DNA from: Mucilaginibacter flavidus
GTDB taxonomy: Bacteria > Bacteroidota > Bacteroidia > Sphingobacteriales > Sphingobacteriaceae
Assembly: GCF_024055575.1 (NCBI RefSeq)
Contig: NZ_JAMXOE010000009.1
Location: 1 to 64,000, forward strand
Length of the DNA: 64,000 bases
Direction of reading: 5' to 3'
The position numbers and the translations under genes were made by a program. This document shows, piece after piece, positions 25,688-34,238 of this stretch (positions within the stretch are counted from its first letter, which is position 1; each line of letters opens with the position of its first letter). The notes below the pieces were generated by a model. It saw only the letters and a program-made list of their open reading frames with translations, did no database searches and was not told the DNA's origin.

Positions 25688-26752
25688 ATGGAAGAGATCT
25701 ATCAAAAACCAACAGCTTCTGCCTTCACAAAGAGGTTTGTTGTACATGCGGTTGTTATTTGGCTCGCGGTTAATGCTTTTAGCTGGCTTGAGTACATCTA
25801 TAAGGTAAAATTCGACCTTGCTTATACGGTTAACAAAGATGGTTCGCTGATAAGCTTTAGCGACAGTTTTATAAACCACAATATCCGCCAGCCCTTATTT
25901 TTATGGGTAGTGCTAGTAGCTTTTTTGGCCGAGGCAAATTATGTATTTGTCTTCCGGCAAAAAAGTTTGGTTTGGTTTATAGTTAGCAGTGCCTGTCTCG
26001 GTATACTTGGCGGCGCAATAAGTCTGTTGTTTACAAAGCATTTGGCATTTTATTCAACCGGGGCACAGTTTATCGAGTCGGCGATTTTTATTAAACTTTA
26101 CGTTGCCGGGTACGCTATTTTATACAACTTTTTTTATGAGCGCTACCAACGGATACAATACTACCGGCAAAAATCAGAAGCCGAACTACAATTACTGAAG
26201 GCGCAAATCAACCCGCATTTCTTTTTTAATACACTCAACAATATTTATGGGATCGCCCTAAACGAAAATGCCAATAAAACAGCCGACGCCATTGAATTGC
26301 TGAGCGATATGATGCGCTACAATATGGATGGCATGCGCGAGAACTTTATAAAGCTGGATACCGAGTTGAAGTTTATTGAAAATTACCTTGCATTGCAGCA
26401 GCTGCGCGTTCCTCAAACAGAGAATATTACCATAAAAACCAGCATTGAGTACCCAAAAGTCAAATATAAAATAGCCCCAATGTTGCTCATCCCGCTGATT
26501 GAAAACGCCTGGAAGTATGGCATCAGCATGGATAACCCCAGCAATATTGATCTTGCTATTTACGTTGAGAAGCACCGACTTATCATGACGATTAAAAACA
26601 GCGTTTTTTCTGGCATCAACGCAGAGAAAGGGTCGGGCCTGGGCATCTCAAACGTGAAACAGCGTCTTCAAATGTTGTATCCCGGCCTGCATCAACTTAC
26701 CATCGAAAACGACGGGAATATATTCAGGGTTAAACTTTCAATCGTAATCTAA
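25688..26752 (+). CDS. Sensor histidine kinase of the LytS/YehU type
   Basis: 354 residues. Four hydrophobic segments (about 18-36, 68-90, 95-117, 130-150) form a membrane domain with no evident extracellular sensor. The His_kinase (PF06580) region reads KAQINPHFFFNTLNN with phospho-acceptor His177. The ATPase part has IPLIENAWKYGI (N-box) and GSGLGISNVKQRLQML. Kinases of this type signal to LytTR-type regulators. The cognate regulator is the third gene of the operon, with a TlpA-like gene in between (16-base gap). The signal is unknown. Confidence 0.93.
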   Translation: MEEIYQKPTASAFTKRFVVHAVVIWLAVNAFSWLEYIYKVKFDLAYTVNKDGSLISFSDSFINHNIRQPLFLWVVLVAFLAEANYVFVFRQKSLVWFIVSSACLGILGGAISLLFTKHLAFYSTGAQFIESAIFIKLYVAGYAILYNFFYERYQRIQYYRQKSEAELQLLKAQINPHFFFNTLNNIYGIALNENANKTADAIELLSDMMRYNMDGMRENFIKLDTELKFIENYLALQQLRVPQTENITIKTSIEYPKVKYKIAPMLLIPLIENAWKYGISMDNPSNIDLAIYVEKHRLIMTIKNSVFSGINAEKGSGLGISNVKQRLQMLYPGLHQLTIENDGNIFRVKLSIVI

Positions 26753-26768
26753 CTAAACCAATAACAAC

Positions 26769-27914
26769 ATGAAAAAAGCAATACTAATCATCGCTGCTCT
26801 GTGCGCTCAATTCAGTGGAAAATTAATGGCGCAGGCGCCAATGCCATTTACACTAACCGGGACTATGGGACAATCGGCAAAGTCTTCAAAAGTGTACCTT
26901 GTTTACCAATACGAAGGGCAAAAATACATTGACTCTGCCACAGTTGTTAACCGGAAATTCCAGGTTAAGGGAGATATACAAAATATTGTATTGGCAACCC
27001 TTGTGCTGGATCACAACGGCATCGGCCTGAAAAAACTACTTAAAACCCCTGTTGATGAAATTGACGCCCTGAAATTTTACCTGCATCCAAGCAATATCAA
27101 ATTAACGTTGAAAGATTCAGTTTCGACTGCAGTTTTTACCAATTCGCCGGTAAACCAGGATTATGCGAGATTAAATGCACTACTCGGTATAAAAGCAGAG
27201 CATAAACTCTACCACCTGTCGGCCCAAATGCAAAAACTGCGCACACCTGCGGCTGGAAATGCCTATGAAACCTATTATGATAGCCTGAAAGCCGTCCGCC
27301 GGCCGTTGTTAAAGCAATTTGTGCTGCAAAATCCAAAAAGCTACATAGCGCTTATTGCACTTATTGATTATGCCGGTCCTTTTCCCGACACTGCCGAAAT
27401 AAAACCATTATTTAAGAAGATAGACCAGGGTTTGCGAAATAATAGAACCGGCCAAATGTTCACAATGCTGTTGGATAGTAAAGTTAACGTAGGTATTATA
27501 GCGCCGGATTTTGCTCAAAACGATGTAGATGGCCGGCCGGTTAAACTTTCGTCATTCCGTGGTAAATATGTACTGGTTGATTTCTGGGCATCGTGGTGCG
27601 CACCATGTCGCGCCGAAAACCCGAAATTGGTAGAGGCCTTTAAACTTTTAAAAGGTAAAAACTTTACTATATTAGGCATATCGCTCGACGAGCATGACAC
27701 CCGCGCCGCGTGGATAAAGGCCATTAAAGATGATGGCCTGGCATGGACGCAATTATCAGACCTGAAACGCCACGACAATGCGGTGGCTGTACAATACGGG
27801 ATAAGGGCCATCCCACAAAATGTGTTGATCGATCCAAAGGGAAAGGTGATAGCAAGAAACATAGAACCTACCGACCTGGTCGCAAAAATAGAACAACTGA
27901 ACAAAGACAAATGA
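26769..27914 (+). CDS. TlpA-like thiol-disulfide oxidoreductase with DUF4369-like N-terminus
   Basis: 381 residues with a signal peptide (about 1-21, ending LMA-Q). The N-terminal half (about 27-230) resembles DUF4369, common in Bacteroidota redoxins. The thioredoxin domain (about 243-381) carries DFWASWCAPCRAENPK with Cys277 and Cys280, and the cis-proline loop RAIPQNVLID. It should reduce or isomerise disulfides in the periplasm, tethered or soluble. It sits between a histidine kinase and its regulator and overlaps the regulator start (ATGA, 27911-27914), which suggests a functional link to the signalling pair. Confidence 0.9.
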   Translation: MKKAILIIAALCAQFSGKLMAQAPMPFTLTGTMGQSAKSSKVYLVYQYEGQKYIDSATVVNRKFQVKGDIQNIVLATLVLDHNGIGLKKLLKTPVDEIDALKFYLHPSNIKLTLKDSVSTAVFTNSPVNQDYARLNALLGIKAEHKLYHLSAQMQKLRTPAAGNAYETYYDSLKAVRRPLLKQFVLQNPKSYIALIALIDYAGPFPDTAEIKPLFKKIDQGLRNNRTGQMFTMLLDSKVNVGIIAPDFAQNDVDGRPVKLSSFRGKYVLVDFWASWCAPCRAENPKLVEAFKLLKGKNFTILGISLDEHDTRAAWIKAIKDDGLAWTQLSDLKRHDNAVAVQYGIRAIPQNVLIDPKGKVIARNIEPTDLVAKIEQLNKDK

Positions 27915-28594
27915 TAAGCGCCATTGCTATAGACGACGAACCAATTGCGCTGGATGTGTTGAAAACGCACGCAGCCAAAATTTCATTTTTGGATTTGAAG
28001 GCGACGTTTTTAAGCACAACCGAAGCCATGGCTTTTTTACAGCAACATAAAATCGACCTCATACTATTGGATATCAGGATGCCTGATTTAACGGGGATTG
28101 AATTTGCTTCACTGGTGCCAAAACCTGTCCACATTGTTTTTACTACAGCCTATCCCGAATATGCAGTGAAAGGTTTTGACCTGGCTGCTACAGATTATCT
28201 TTTAAAACCGGTTAGTTTAAGCAGGCTGTTACAGGCCTGCACGCTGGTAAATGAAAGGATTGTTGCTGATAAAAAACCGCCGGAGGCGCAAAGCCTTTTT
28301 GTGAAGGATGGCTACAACCTGGTGAAAATAGACCCGTCGAAAATAACTTATATTGAAGCCGGTGATAACTACCTGAGTATTTATGAAGGCGAAAAACGAA
28401 CACTGACACGCATGACACTTACAGAGTTAATTGCCAAATTACCGGGCGAGGCTTTTCAAAAAGTACATAAATCTTACATCGTGGCTATTGATAAAATAGA
28501 GAAAATAGAACGGGGACAAGTGTTGGTGGGCGGAGCTAAGATACCGGTTTCGATAAATTTCCGGGATGATTTAATGGGTAAGGTGAAATTGTAA
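27911..28594 (+). CDS. LytTR family response regulator
   Basis: 227 residues starting MISAIAIDDEP at 27911. A longer in-frame start at 27743 was rejected because its extra residues are out-of-frame translation of the tlpA-like gene. The receiver domain has acidic residues Asp8-Asp9, phospho-acceptor Asp54 in LLDIRMPD and the Lys of YLLKPVS. The LytTR DNA-binding domain (about 125-227) includes ITYIEAGDNYLSIY and FQKVHKSYIVAIDKI. It should regulate transcription after phosphorylation by the kinase encoded two genes upstream. Its own operon is a likely target, but no LytTR sites were recognised. Confidence 0.94.
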   Translation: MISAIAIDDEPIALDVLKTHAAKISFLDLKATFLSTTEAMAFLQQHKIDLILLDIRMPDLTGIEFASLVPKPVHIVFTTAYPEYAVKGFDLAATDYLLKPVSLSRLLQACTLVNERIVADKKPPEAQSLFVKDGYNLVKIDPSKITYIEAGDNYLSIYEGEKRTLTRMTLTELIAKLPGEAFQKVHKSYIVAIDKIEKIERGQVLVGGAKIPVSINFRDDLMGKVKL

Positions 28595-28665
28595 AATATG
28601 TTAATACAATGGGCCCTGGGCTGACCAAAAAAATCAACCTCAACGGCGCAGGGTCACGCCGGCAA

Positions 28666-28720
28666 AGCGTTCCATTTTTATGCGGAACCGGTGGAACGCT
28701 GTGGAACATCTTGATTATTA
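28666..28720 (-). repeat. Dispersed GCGTTCC palindrome, copy 2 (inverted)
   Basis: AGCGTTCC (28666-28673) and GGAACGCT (28693-28700) are perfect arms. On the minus strand the flank reads TAATAATCAAGATGTTCCAC, matching the TGATAnTCAGnATGTTTCA flank of the copies at 241 and 60829. The loop differs slightly but keeps a GTTCC-like core. Confidence 0.7.
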
Positions 28721-28905
28721 GGTTTTTGTGTTTTTAAGAAATGTAATTTGTTGATAATCAAGTGTTACAGGATTTATGCTTTTTGCGTGATTTGTTGTAA
28801 TTTACTTATAATCAGCATGTTTCAGTTTTTTGGTATTTATTAAAATGGCACCTGGACCCCTGTAAGCCACGGGAATTTGTACCCACCAGGATTGAAACTT
28901 TTAAA

Positions 28906-28951
28906 GAGCCGTAGGCTCGGCCAATATTGTAGCGCCGGGTTTCAACCCGGC
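28906..28951. repeat. Two adjacent tight hairpins (GAGCC/GGCTC and GCCGGGTT/AACCCGGC)
   Basis: GAGCC-GTA-GGCTC lies at 28906-28918. GCCGGGTT (28934-28941) and AACCCGGC (28944-28951) flank a 2-base loop. The second has the look of the GGGTTTCAACCC-type repeats found between genes in many bacteria. It could serve as the end of the response-regulator or cupredoxin transcripts. Confidence 0.55.
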
Positions 28952-29020
28952 ATTACTAAATAAAAAAGGGGCCTGCAGTTTACCCCGCAACGCCCCATAT
29001 TATAAGTTGACCAACACTCC

Positions 29021-29380
29021 TTAATTAGTTACAATAACTACAGCGGTCTTCATCATCGAGTGGATGAGGCAGTGGTAGCTGTACGTGCCCGTATTGTTAA
29101 ATGTAAAGCTGAATTTTTGATTGGTTGAAAGGCTGCCGCTATCAAACACGGTTGATAACTCTGTTGCGGTATGTGGCGCCGAATCTTTGTTTGTCCACTC
29201 AACGGATGAGCCTTTTGTAATTCGTACGGTATCCGGAACAAAGGCAAAGCCCTGTATAGCTACTGTAGCCGCCGGGGTCGAAGGGGTAGGGTTTACCTTG
29301 GCTTTATTTGATGAGCAGCTAAACGTTAACGATACGCCGGCAAAAACTATAAGCGACAAATAGATGATTTTCTTTTTCAT
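29021..29380 (-). CDS. Cupredoxin (plastocyanin-like) lipoprotein
   Basis: 119 residues. The lipoprotein signal ends at the lipobox LTFSC (Cys22), followed by a Pro/Thr-rich linker. One blue-copper domain covers 38-119. Type 1 copper ligands are visible as His70 in SAPHTAT, then Cys104, His107 and Met109 or Met110 in YHCLIHSMM. The protein is probably a periplasmic electron carrier anchored by lipid. No obvious redox partner gene is nearby, so its role in a chain is open. It stands alone, convergent with the response regulator. Confidence 0.9.
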   Translation of the reverse strand: MKKKIIYLSLIVFAGVSLTFSCSSNKAKVNPTPSTPAATVAIQGFAFVPDTVRITKGSSVEWTNKDSAPHTATELSTVFDSGSLSTNQKFSFTFNNTGTYSYHCLIHSMMKTAVVIVTN

Positions 29381-29597
29381 AAGATGAATATTAAAAATAA
29401 TACGTTGTTTTATATCATCACGGATGAAAAGCCATAAAGGTTGCCTGCTGTGACAATTTCTTTCTAACTAATTAATTATATGCGTTACTGCTGAGTACTT
29501 TACGTAGTTTTACGTGGCAAATTGGGTGTAAATACGGTATAGCCGCAGGTGTGTTTAATTTAATTTTGGCTTACCTGGTTAACTTAACACTACCTAT

Positions 29598-29912
29598 ATG
29601 GCCGTACGAATAATTTGTATCAAAAAAGACGAGGGGGTTAGCGACAATCCCTACCTGGCAATTGATTATTTTGAGTGGATTAACGAAAAGATAAACGTAA
29701 ACGGTGTAACCGACCGCACTCAAATTTACGATTGGATAAAAGACGCCGACGGCGAAGCCTACATAACCGATGCCGAAGGCAATAAGACTTACCTTATACC
29801 TGCTGTATGTCCTCAGGGCAATAAATACGTAAAAACGGTGGACGATGAAACTGTAACCGACAGGCTATTGCTGCTACCACAATGCGATTTAAGCCAGGAA
29901 ACAGGAAGTTAG
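29598..29912 (+). CDS. DUF3892 domain protein
   Basis: 104 residues, no signal peptide. The order of conserved segments matches DUF3892: DNPYLAIDYFEWINE, then TQIYDWIKDADGEAYITDAE, then KYVKTVDDETVTDRLLLLPQC. The function is unknown. TAATTTTG (29561-29568) fits a '-7' box about 30 bases upstream of the start. A long word-repeat region begins directly after the stop codon. Confidence 0.75.
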   Translation: MAVRIICIKKDEGVSDNPYLAIDYFEWINEKINVNGVTDRTQIYDWIKDADGEAYITDAEGNKTYLIPAVCPQGNKYVKTVDDETVTDRLLLLPQCDLSQETGS

Positions 29913-30256
29913 AAACGGAACTCAAGAAGCGGGAATTTAGAAGCAAGAGCCAAGAATCAAGAACCAAGATAAAAAGCACTAAGGCGACATTTATCGTTGA
30001 CATCCTATAAAGGGTTTACCCATTACTTTTAATTTAAAATTCTTGATTCTTGGGTCTTGGCTCTTGACTCTTACCCCCTTGGTTCTTTCCTAAAAACAAA
30101 AGTCATTATTCGCACATCGCGTGCATTTCAATATTATTACTTTAAGCACAAAATTTAAAACGCCGGCAGGAAGGTAAGTTAAACTACCCGAGAAGCCAGT
30201 TTTAAATTTTTTGACTTCCAAATAATATATTATTACATTTATTAAAACTTAAGACA
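29913..30256. repeat. CAAGAATC-type word repeats forming a large inverted structure
   Basis: A left block (about 29928-29970) has words such as AAGAGCCAAGAATCAAGAAC. A right block (about 30039-30090) reads TTCTTGATTCTTGGGTCTTG, then GCTCTTGACTCTT. The second is roughly the reverse complement of the first, about 70 bases away. A sense-strand relative occurs at 24591-24612 (GGAACCAAGAATCAAGAAAG). The rest of the 344-base gap shows no gene. Confidence 0.65.
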
Positions 30257-30670
30257 ATGGACATTTCACATTTGAACTGGCTTGCTGTAATAGTCGCGGC
30301 CTTATCAGCCTTTATGGTTGGCGGTATCTGGTATTCAAAAGCCTTATTTGGCAATGCGTGGATGGTTGACAGCAACCTCACCATAGAAAAGATACAATCC
30401 GGAAACAAAGGAAAGATATTCGGTTTTACTGCGTTTTTTTCCCTGTTGATGGCCGTAAACCTTGGCATTTTCCTGCTAGACTCATGCGCAGGCAAAACTA
30501 CTGTTGCCTGGGGTGCAGAAGCTGGTTTCCTTGCTGGTATCTGGACATTCAGCGCAATTGCTATTCACAGTTTGTTTGAATTAAAAAGCTGGCGGTACAT
30601 TTTCGTTAATGGCGGTTATAGCATGGTATCGCTAACGCTTATGGGGGCTATTATCGGGGCGTGGAGGTAA
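30257..30670 (+). CDS. DUF1761 family membrane protein
   Basis: 137 residues with four hydrophobic helices (about 7-29, 54-73, 85-105, 115-135). The opening LNWLAVIVAALSAFMVGGIW and the following WYSKALFGNAWM are characteristic of DUF1761. It is an inner-membrane protein of unknown function. There is no clear operon partner. After its stop codon lies a TTTGAAGATTTG-type repeat (30690-30765). Confidence 0.85.
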   Translation: MDISHLNWLAVIVAALSAFMVGGIWYSKALFGNAWMVDSNLTIEKIQSGNKGKIFGFTAFFSLLMAVNLGIFLLDSCAGKTTVAWGAEAGFLAGIWTFSAIAIHSLFELKSWRYIFVNGGYSMVSLTLMGAIIGAWR

Positions 30671-30689
30671 GGCGATTAATCGATTTGAA

Positions 30690-30765
30690 GATTTGTCAAT
30701 TTGAAAATTGAGCGCAGCGTTGAATAACATTACAACATTTCAACTTTCAAACGTTACAACGAAGC
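30690..30765. repeat. Word repeat after the DUF1761 gene
   Basis: GATTTGAAGATTTGTCAATT and TTGAAAATTGAG are followed by ACAACATTTCAACTTTCAAA and CGTTACAACG. The second half is partly complementary to the first. It is another member of the class of 3'-flank word repeats, with a sequence family of its own. Confidence 0.5.
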
Positions 30766-30868
30766 TAATCAAACCAAATAATAATTATCATCATCCATTA
30801 AACTTAATAAATTTGCGGCTGTCATAAGTATATGAAATTATTATATACATATTAAACAGTTCCTTATC

Positions 30869-32620
30869 ATGAAAAAGATATTTTATATATTCCCAATAGC
30901 CGCACTGATAAGTTCATGTTCGCCTATTGTATACACCAGTACCAATCCACAGCCGGTTTATACCGACCAGCCGCAATATGATAATCAGCCGCAATATGCC
31001 GACCAGCCAACCACCGACCAGGTATTTTATGATGAATTGAGCCCCTACGGCCAATGGATCGACTACCCGGACTATGGTTACGTATGGCAGCCAAATGTAG
31101 ATGCCGATTTTAGACCCTATGATACCAATGGTAACTGGGTTTACAGCGATGCAGGCTGGACCTGGGTATCAAATTATAGCTGGGGCTGGGCTCCATTTCA
31201 CTATGGTCGCTGGTTTTACGATGGCGGTTATGGATGGATGTGGCGGCCGGGCAATGAATGGGCACCTGCATGGGTAACCTGGGGCCAAAGCGGCGACTAT
31301 TACGGTTGGGCACCATTGCCACCAAATGCCGGCTACAATGGCAACTGGAGGCCAAGAGACGAGGATTGGAGCTACGTGCATGCCGGTTATATGAACCGCC
31401 GCGGAGATATGAATCACTATGTGGTTAGGAACAACGTAACTATTATACATAATACAACAATTATTAATAATATTTATACCAACAATGGTGATAACCGCGA
31501 CAGAAATGGCCACCGAGGGTTTAGCTACAATCGCGGTCCGCAGGTGAACGATGTTGAAACCAGGACACACAATACTATAAGGCCGGTTAGGATTGGTGTT
31601 ATTAACAGGCCCGGTCAAACACTTGATAATAACCAACTGAACGTTTACAGGCCCGTTATAAACCGCCCGTCGCAGGACCAAAATGGTAAACGGCCGGCAC
31701 CGCAGCGTGTAGTAACCTACAATAATAACGGTGATAACCGGAACCCGGGCAGTCAAAATTCAAGGGGGAACAACGGCCAGGGGAACCAGTATCCAAGACA
31801 AAATAATGGCCAGGGTAACCAAAACACAAACCCGCAGCAGGGACAGCCAAATACCAGGCCGGTAACTGACGATGGTACAAGATATCCAAGGCAGAATAAT
31901 GGCCAGGGTAATCAAAATACAAACCCACAACAGGGTCTGCCAAATACCAGGCCGGTAACTGATGATGGTACAAGATATCCAAGGCAAAATAATGGGCAGG
32001 GTAATCAAAATCCAAACCCGCAGCAAGGAAATCAGAATCCTCAACAAGGACAAAACTCAAGGCCAGGCAACGGACAGGTTAATCCAAATCCCAACCCGCA
32101 GCAAGGGCAATACCCAAGGCCAGGCAACGGACAGGTTAATCCAAATCCAAACCCTCAGCAAGGACAATATCCAAGGCCAGGCAACGGACAGGTTAATCCA
32201 AATCCCAACCCGCAGCAGGGACAATATCCAAGGCCAGGTAACGGACAGGTTAACCAAAATCCAAACCCTCAGCAAGGGCAAAGCCCAAGGCCAGGTAATG
32301 GACAGGTTAACCCAAATTCAAACCCGCAGCAGGGACAATACCCAAGGCCGGGCAACGGACAGGTAAACCCAAATCCAAACCCGCAGCAGGGACAATATCC
32401 AAGGCCGGGCAACGGACAGGTAAACCCACAGGTTAACCCGCCGCAGGTACAAAGCCCACGGCCTAATGCAGGGCAGGTGAACCCTAACCCGCAGCCAGCC
32501 CCGCAAATTCAAAGACCGGCAACTAGGCCGGTAATTTTGCCAAAACCACAGCCGCGGGTACAGGAAAAGAAACCAGAACCGGTTAAACAACCAGAACAAA
32601 GGCCAGCAACACAGCAATAA
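30869..32620 (+). CDS. DUF6600-type lipoprotein with a long Pro/Asn/Gln-rich repeat tail
   Basis: 583 residues. The lipobox LISSC makes Cys17 the lipid site. A Tyr/Gln/Pro-rich linker leads to a Trp/Tyr-rich domain (about 50-170) with LSPYGQWIDYPDYGYVWQPN and WGWAPFHYGRWFYDGGYGW, matching DUF6600. The second half is low complexity: 31-residue units (PRQNNGQGNQNTNPQQG core) and then 19-residue units (RPGNGQVNPNPNPQQGQYP). This probably forms an extended, disordered stalk or adhesive tail at the envelope. The exact function is unknown. The repeats make the gene prone to length change. A strong terminator follows. Confidence 0.8.
   Translation: MKKIFYIFPIAALISSCSPIVYTSTNPQPVYTDQPQYDNQPQYADQPTTDQVFYDELSPYGQWIDYPDYGYVWQPNVDADFRPYDTNGNWVYSDAGWTWVSNYSWGWAPFHYGRWFYDGGYGWMWRPGNEWAPAWVTWGQSGDYYGWAPLPPNAGYNGNWRPRDEDWSYVHAGYMNRRGDMNHYVVRNNVTIIHNTTIINNIYTNNGDNRDRNGHRGFSYNRGPQVNDVETRTHNTIRPVRIGVINRPGQTLDNNQLNVYRPVINRPSQDQNGKRPAPQRVVTYNNNGDNRNPGSQNSRGNNGQGNQYPRQNNGQGNQNTNPQQGQPNTRPVTDDGTRYPRQNNGQGNQNTNPQQGLPNTRPVTDDGTRYPRQNNGQGNQNPNPQQGNQNPQQGQNSRPGNGQVNPNPNPQQGQYPRPGNGQVNPNPNPQQGQYPRPGNGQVNPNPNPQQGQYPRPGNGQVNQNPNPQQGQSPRPGNGQVNPNSNPQQGQYPRPGNGQVNPNPNPQQGQYPRPGNGQVNPQVNPPQVQSPRPNAGQVNPNPQPAPQIQRPATRPVILPKPQPRVQEKKPEPVKQPEQRPATQQ
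31793..32430 (+). repeat. Coding tandem repeats in the DUF6600 lipoprotein gene
   Basis: Two arrays. A 93-base unit (31 residues) starts at 31793 and 31886 and again, partly, about 31979. A 57-base unit (19 residues) starts near 32064, 32121, 32178, 32235, 32292 and 32349, with a truncated start at 32406. Units differ by mostly silent changes, so the protein repeat is better kept than the DNA. Confidence 0.85.
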
Positions 32621-32637
32621 TTCAGCAAAAGGTGAAA

Positions 32638-32680
32638 AAAGCAAAAGGTTCTTACAGTTAATGTAAGAACCTTTTGCTTT
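32638..32680 (+). terminator. Strong terminator after the DUF6600 gene
   Basis: AAAGCAAAAGGTTCTTACA (32638-32656) pairs perfectly over 19 bases with the complement at 32662-32680, around a 5-base loop. It begins 18 bases after the stop codon, with A-rich and T-rich sides. Confidence 0.85.
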
Positions 32681-32693
32681 AACTATTTATTTT

Positions 32694-32808
32694 CTTTCCG
32701 TCTTTCGGACTAAATGTAAGAGCCCTTAGCGTTTTTCTATTTAACTTCTCTTCTTACTTTTTTCCGTCTTTCGGACTTTACTGACTTTCCCGGACTTTCG
32801 GACTAAAA
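32694..32808. repeat. CTTTCGGACT-type word repeat
   Basis: CCGTCTTTCGGACTAAA occurs near 32698. About 60 bases on come CCGTCTTTCGGACTTTACTG and CCCGGACTTTCGGACTAAAA. The same word appears at 57930-57951 (GGACTTTCCGGACTTTCGGA), before purL, and in complement form (GTCCGAAAG, GTCCGGAAG) after galK. The site lies between convergent genes. Confidence 0.65.
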
Positions 32809-33243
32809 CTACATCCTGTGATTATCTGCCCGCCAGTTTTTTATTTCCTGTTTAATTTCTTTAGGGGTAAGGTTTTCTTTGGCGGCCCTGTCGGCCAGCA
32901 CCACGAACTCATCGTCGGGGGCAAAACGGAGTGCAATAACCTGTGCCATGGTTATACGGCTATCCAGGGGTTTGTGGGTTAAAATATAATGTCGCAGGCC
33001 CTCTTCGGCGCGGATGCTGCGATCTTGTGCTCTTAGCGGGAATTGCCGCATATACCAGAAAACAAACAGACCGCATATAAACAGCACGGCTATTAGTATG
33101 GAGTTGAGCATATCGTAGTGGGCTGCCCATTGCAGGTAAACATTTACCAGTGCGGTGATGGTGCCAAAAAGCAGAAGGCTGCTTAATATGAAATGATAAC
33201 CGCTAACGTAGCGGGCGTGGTGGGTGTTATTTTGCTGTAACAT
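32809..33243 (-). CDS. DUF6526 family membrane protein
   Basis: 144 residues with two transmembrane helices (about 14-38 and 46-66). Each loop side carries conserved features such as NNTHHARYVSGYHF at the start and MRQFPLRAQDRSIRAEEGLR after the second helix. The soluble C-terminal part has ALRFAPDDEFVVLADRAAKE, matching DUF6526. The function is unknown. It stands alone on the minus strand, opposite the DUF6600 gene. Confidence 0.82.
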   Translation of the reverse strand: MLQQNNTHHARYVSGYHFILSSLLLFGTITALVNVYLQWAAHYDMLNSILIAVLFICGLFVFWYMRQFPLRAQDRSIRAEEGLRHYILTHKPLDSRITMAQVIALRFAPDDEFVVLADRAAKENLTPKEIKQEIKNWRADNHRM

Positions 33244-33374
33244 GATGGTTTAAATTTTGAGCCAAGATACTACTATTTGATTTATAGGCTATCGTAAATT
33301 GCACTTTTAAACCAGCGTTAAAGAACAAATTGCGAAAATAGACGTTAATGTTTTTAACCAAAACGCAAACTAAT

Positions 33375-34238
33375 ATGACTAACTCACCAATTACATCCGA
33401 AAAAACATTTACCATAGGCAACGAATTAACCGTTAACCGAATGGGGTATGGCGCTATGCGCATAACCGGCAAAGGTATATGGGGCCCACCAAAAGACGAA
33501 GCCGAAGCCATAAGGGTTTTGCAGCGTGCCGTTGAACTTGGCGTTAACTTTATTGATACCGCCGATAGCTACGGTCCACATGTTTCGGAAGAACTGATTG
33601 TTGAAGCGCTTTTTCCGTACCCTGCTGATTTGGTTATAGGTACTAAAGGCGGTTTGTTGCGCACCGGACCCGATGCATGGCCGATAAACGCCAAACCCGA
33701 CCACTTAAGAAAAGCATTGGAGGGGAGCCTGAAGCGACTAAAACTTGATCAAATTGACTTGTACCAATTGCATAGGATAGACCCGATTGTTCCGGCTGAG
33801 CAAAGTTTTGAATTTTTACAACAGGCGCAGCAGGAAGGTTTAATAAAACACATCGGCCTGTCGGAGATTGATGTAGACGTTATAAAAAAAGCGCAGGAGT
33901 ATTTTGAAGTGGTATCCGTACAAAATATGTATAGCGTTGATAACCGCAAATGGGAGCACGTGCTGCAATATTGCAAGGCGCATCAAATCGCATTTATTCC
34001 ATGGTTCCCGCTCAATGCAGGCAACGTGACCAGCCAGGATAAGTTGAAACAAATTGCCGATAAACATAATGCATCGGTTCACCAGGTAGCTTTAAGCTGG
34101 TTGCACAATCATTCGGATAATATTTTGCTGATTCCCGGCACATCAAGCGTAAAACACCTGGAAGAAAATATGGAAGCGGTAAATATTGACCTCACAGACG
34201 ATGATGTTAACGTATTAAACAGCATAAACCCGCGATGA
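33375..34238 (+). CDS. Aldo/keto reductase
   Basis: 287 residues from the ATG at 33375. A start 27 bases earlier (33348) is possible but adds residues unlike the family N-terminus. The catalytic tetrad is visible: Asp61 and Tyr66 in NFIDTADSYGP, Lys91 in VIGTKGG and His133 in YQLHRID. The TIM-barrel fold continues to LIPGTSSVKHLEENM, which binds the NADPH phosphate. It reduces carbonyl compounds using NADPH in the cytosol; the physiological substrate is not evident. No neighbour gene suggests a pathway. Confidence 0.93.
   Translation: MTNSPITSEKTFTIGNELTVNRMGYGAMRITGKGIWGPPKDEAEAIRVLQRAVELGVNFIDTADSYGPHVSEELIVEALFPYPADLVIGTKGGLLRTGPDAWPINAKPDHLRKALEGSLKRLKLDQIDLYQLHRIDPIVPAEQSFEFLQQAQQEGLIKHIGLSEIDVDVIKKAQEYFEVVSVQNMYSVDNRKWEHVLQYCKAHQIAFIPWFPLNAGNVTSQDKLKQIADKHNASVHQVALSWLHNHSDNILLIPGTSSVKHLEENMEAVNIDLTDDDVNVLNSINPR

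Larger units (their letters stand above)
28595..29020. other. Gene-free region with dispersed palindromes
   Basis: 426 bases between the convergent response-regulator and cupredoxin genes. It contains an inverted copy of the GCGTTCC element (28666-28720), a partial match to that element's flank (ATAATCAGCATGTTTCAG, about 28808-28825) and two tight hairpins at 28906-28951. No open frame is convincing. Confidence 0.6.

Noticed and set aside
27743..27910. A longer N-terminus for the LytTR response regulator
   Set aside because: The added residues are read out of frame inside the tlpA-like gene, and the receiver domain starts naturally with the ATG at 27911.
28595..29020. An insertion sequence or prophage remnant at the palindromes
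   Set aside because: No transposase fragment, target duplication or phage gene is visible; only short palindromic elements are present.
31169..31756. A 195-residue minus-strand frame inside the DUF6600 lipoprotein gene
   Set aside because: It is a shadow of the strongly biased Pro/Asn/Gln/Trp codons on the other strand, and has no signal or domain.
31793..32430. CRISPR-like regular repeats
   Set aside because: Units are contiguous, coding and in frame with no unique spacers, so this is a protein repeat and not a CRISPR array.
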